Assembly: GCA_936943315.1 (NCBI GenBank)
Contig: CAKZJM010000097.1
Coordinates: forward strand, 1-5,767
DNA length: 5,767 nucleotides
From: an uncultured Methylophilus sp.
GTDB taxonomy: Bacteria; Pseudomonadota; Gammaproteobacteria; Burkholderiales; Methylophilaceae
Direction of reading: 5' to 3'
A program made the translations under genes and the position numbers. Shown in pieces: positions 3,901 through 5,767 of the stretch (its first letter is position 1; every line of letters begins with the position of its first letter). Below the pieces are notes generated by a model. It saw only the letters and a list, made by a program, of their open reading frames with translations. It did not search any database and was not told where the DNA came from.

Positions 3901-5767
3901 TAGGCAGCGCTCGCGGCAGCGGCTTTCACTTTACCGGCTTCTAGCGTAATCACGCGATCAGCCGAAGCAATGGTTTCGGGGCGATGCGCAATGATGATGC
4001 GCGTCATGTTCAGCGCTTGTATCTCCTGGTTGACCATGGATTCACGCGTGACATCCAAGTGGCTGGTTGCTTCATCGAGGAACAGCAGCCGAGGCCGCTT
4101 GTAAAGTGCGCGGGCCAAAAGGATTCGCTGCTTTTGTCCGCCTGACAATGCTGCGCCCATATCGCCGATCAGGGTATTAAAACCCATGGGCATGGCCATG
4201 ATTTCTTCATACACAGCCGCTTTACGCGCACACTCTTCTACCCAGTCATGATCTACCGGTTGGTCAAAAAATGAAATATTGTCGGCGATTGAGCCTGCAA
4301 ACAAGGCATCGTCCTGCATGACGACCCCAATCATGCTGTGAAGCTGATCCAGCCCGAGCTTCGCCAACGGCTGCCCGCCGACCAGCACCTCGCCTTCATT
4401 GGCCGTGCGGATACCGAGCATGACATTTAATAGTGTGGATTTTCCACATCCCGACGGCCCGACAATCGCCACCGACTCGCCTTCATCAACATGCAAGTCA
4501 ACACCATCCAATACCCACGGCTCACCATCTGCATAACGGTAACGCAAGCCCTTGATGTCTATGGTTGCCGGTAACCGGACAACCTCCTGTTTATTCAGGC
4601 CTGCGGCCGCACTGGCCTCTTGCTCTGCCAGGGCAATATCAGCCAAGCGTTCGCCTTGCAAGTTCAGCATGCGGATCTCGACCAAACGGTCAATCAGGCC
4701 ACTCACGCGTGAAACAAACTGGTCTTTATAGGCGATAAAAGCCAGCAATGCACCCACCGTAAAGTCGCCAGCAATCACCAGCCTGGCGCCCAGCCAGATG
4801 ATCAGCACGCGCTCGGCACCAAATAACAGGCCATTGATCAGACGGTACAGCACATGCAGCTTTTGTGTCCGTAAATCGGCATTCACTTGCTCAACAAACA
4901 AGCCTAGCCAGCTAGTCCGGCGCTCATCCAGGCGCTGAAACAACTTGAGCGCACGTACACCCCGCACTGTTTCAATAAAATGCGTCTGCTGTTTGGCCGC
5001 ATGCACAATTTGCTCTTCCGTGGCATTGCGCAAGGGCCTAAACCACATCCAGCGGCCCAAGGCATATAGCGCCATGGCAGCGATGGCAATCCAGGCCATG
5101 GGCGGGCTGTATAAAAACATCATGACCAGCGTGACGATGGTCAGGACGCCGTCCAGCATGGCTTCGACAAAGGTACTGGTTAACGTTTGCTGGATCTGGT
5201 CTATGGCCCCAAACCTGGAGACGACATCGCCCAGGTGGCGCTTCTCAAAAAAATCTACAGGCAGGCGAATCAGGTGAGCAAAGATATTGGCACGCCATTG
5301 CACATTGAGGGTGGTAGCCATGTGCATGATCACCCATGCCCGCACGGTGGTCACCGCCTGTTGCATCAACATCAACAGGCCAAAGCCAATCGCCAGCGTT
5401 GTCAGCAAATCATAATCGGCGGCCACAATGGCATGGTCCACCACCCATTGCATATATAAAGGAGAGACCAGCGCAAATACTTCCAGCGACAAGGCCAGCA
5501 AGAGGATTTGCCCCATGGAGCGGTAAAGACCAGTGACATGGCCCATCATGTCGCGCAGCTTGATGCTTTGCTTGAAAGTCACGCGCTTGAAGCCGGGGTT
5601 AGGCCATAACTCCAGGGCGACCCCGGTAAACGCTGCGGAGACCTCATCAAACGACAGCTTGCGCAGCCCCATGGCGGGATCGTGGATCACCACATGCCGG
5701 CTGCCCACCTCTTTCAGCACGACGAAATGGTTGAAGTTCCAGTGCAAGATACAGGGTCGGCGCAAAT
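3900..5767 (-). CDS. C39 peptidase-containing ABC transporter (PCAT; CvaB/LagD type), 5' end cut by window
   Basis: An inner-membrane ABC exporter that removes double-glycine leaders and exports the core peptide. At least 621 residues are in the window; the frame stays open to the right edge and its first complete codons are not a real start. Residues 1-55 are the end of the C39 peptidase: LHWNFNHFVVL with catalytic H13, and HDPAMG with catalytic D29; the catalytic Cys lies outside. The membrane domain (about 85-358) has six predicted helices, roughly 85-109, 120-141, 199-220, 223-242, 309-332 and 335-358. The ATPase domain shows Walker A GPSGCGKST (436-444), Q-loop Q484, signature LSGGQ (540-544), Walker B LLFLDE (560-565), D-loop SHLD (568-571) and switch H594. 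All visible catalytic residues are intact, so the protein should be active. The Ala-rich tail runs into the tolC start codon. Confidence 0.95.
   Translation of the reverse strand, partial: LRRPCILHWNFNHFVVLKEVGSRHVVIHDPAMGLRKLSFDEVSAAFTGVALELWPNPGFKRVTFKQSIKLRDMMGHVTGLYRSMGQILLLALSLEVFALVSPLYMQWVVDHAIVAADYDLLTTLAIGFGLLMLMQQAVTTVRAWVIMHMATTLNVQWRANIFAHLIRLPVDFFEKRHLGDVVSRFGAIDQIQQTLTSTFVEAMLDGVLTIVTLVMMFLYSPPMAWIAIAAMALYALGRWMWFRPLRNATEEQIVHAAKQQTHFIETVRGVRALKLFQRLDERRTSWLGLFVEQVNADLRTQKLHVLYRLINGLLFGAERVLIIWLGARLVIAGDFTVGALLAFIAYKDQFVSRVSGLIDRLVEIRMLNLQGERLADIALAEQEASAAAGLNKQEVVRLPATIDIKGLRYRYADGEPWVLDGVDLHVDEGESVAIVGPSGCGKSTLLNVMLGIRTANEGEVLVGGQPLAKLGLDQLHSMIGVVMQDDALFAGSIADNISFFDQPVDHDWVEECARKAAVYEEIMAMPMGFNTLIGDMGAALSGGQKQRILLARALYKRPRLLFLDEATSHLDVTRESMVNQEIQALNMTRIIIAHRPETIASADRVITLEAGKVKAAAASAA

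Noticed and set aside
1..5767. CRISPR arrays, insertion sequences, tRNA genes or prophage attachment sites
   Set aside because: No regularly spaced direct repeats, transposase-like frames, terminal inverted repeats or cloverleaf sequence were seen.

Overview
The window looks like chromosomal DNA from a Gram-negative proteobacterium, most likely a betaproteobacterium; a Methylophilaceae-type methylotroph is a guess from overall sequence character. The support is a proteobacterial-type rRNA leader at the left edge, a lipobox lipoprotein, a long Sua5-type threonylcarbamoyl-AMP synthase and an outer-membrane TolC protein. Lineage below class is inference.

Left part (1-1971), housekeeping. Bases 1-120 hold, on the minus strand, a strong rRNA-type promoter and a boxB-boxA-boxC antitermination leader, so a 16S rRNA gene should begin just beyond the left edge. 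Upstream of that promoter, on the same strand, is a small cupin gene (162-485). Divergent from it are the tRNA-modification gene tsaC/sua5 (578-1537) and a small MliC-like lipoprotein gene (1612-1971). A perfect 28-base palindrome with A and T tracts (1991-2018) is a bidirectional terminator between this block and the convergent genes to its right.

Right part (2038-5767), a peptide-export locus on the minus strand. In transcription order it contains a C39-peptidase ABC transporter (cut by the right edge), an overlapping TolC-family outer-membrane channel, a 177-base regulatory gap, and a gene for a 73-residue double-glycine-leader peptide. Its predicted 56-residue mature part is Gly/Leu/Val-rich, lacks Cys and aromatic residues, and carries GxxxG glycine zippers within a 24-residue internal repeat. 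The natural reading is that the ABC protein cuts the leader after Gly-Gly and pumps the core out through TolC; a membrane-fusion protein would be needed and may lie beyond the right edge. The core resembles class II microcins, two-peptide bacteriocins and the Caulobacter Cdz glycine-zipper toxins in style.

The most unusual region is the gap before the peptide gene. It holds a TGTAAATA palindrome with a third half-site 21 bases away, a candidate promoter, a 12-bp hairpin, and a canonical intrinsic terminator (2284-2309) whose T-run ends 14 bases before the peptide's ribosome binding site. Peptide mRNA from any well-supported promoter must pass that terminator, which suggests attenuation. No immunity gene is visible beside the peptide.
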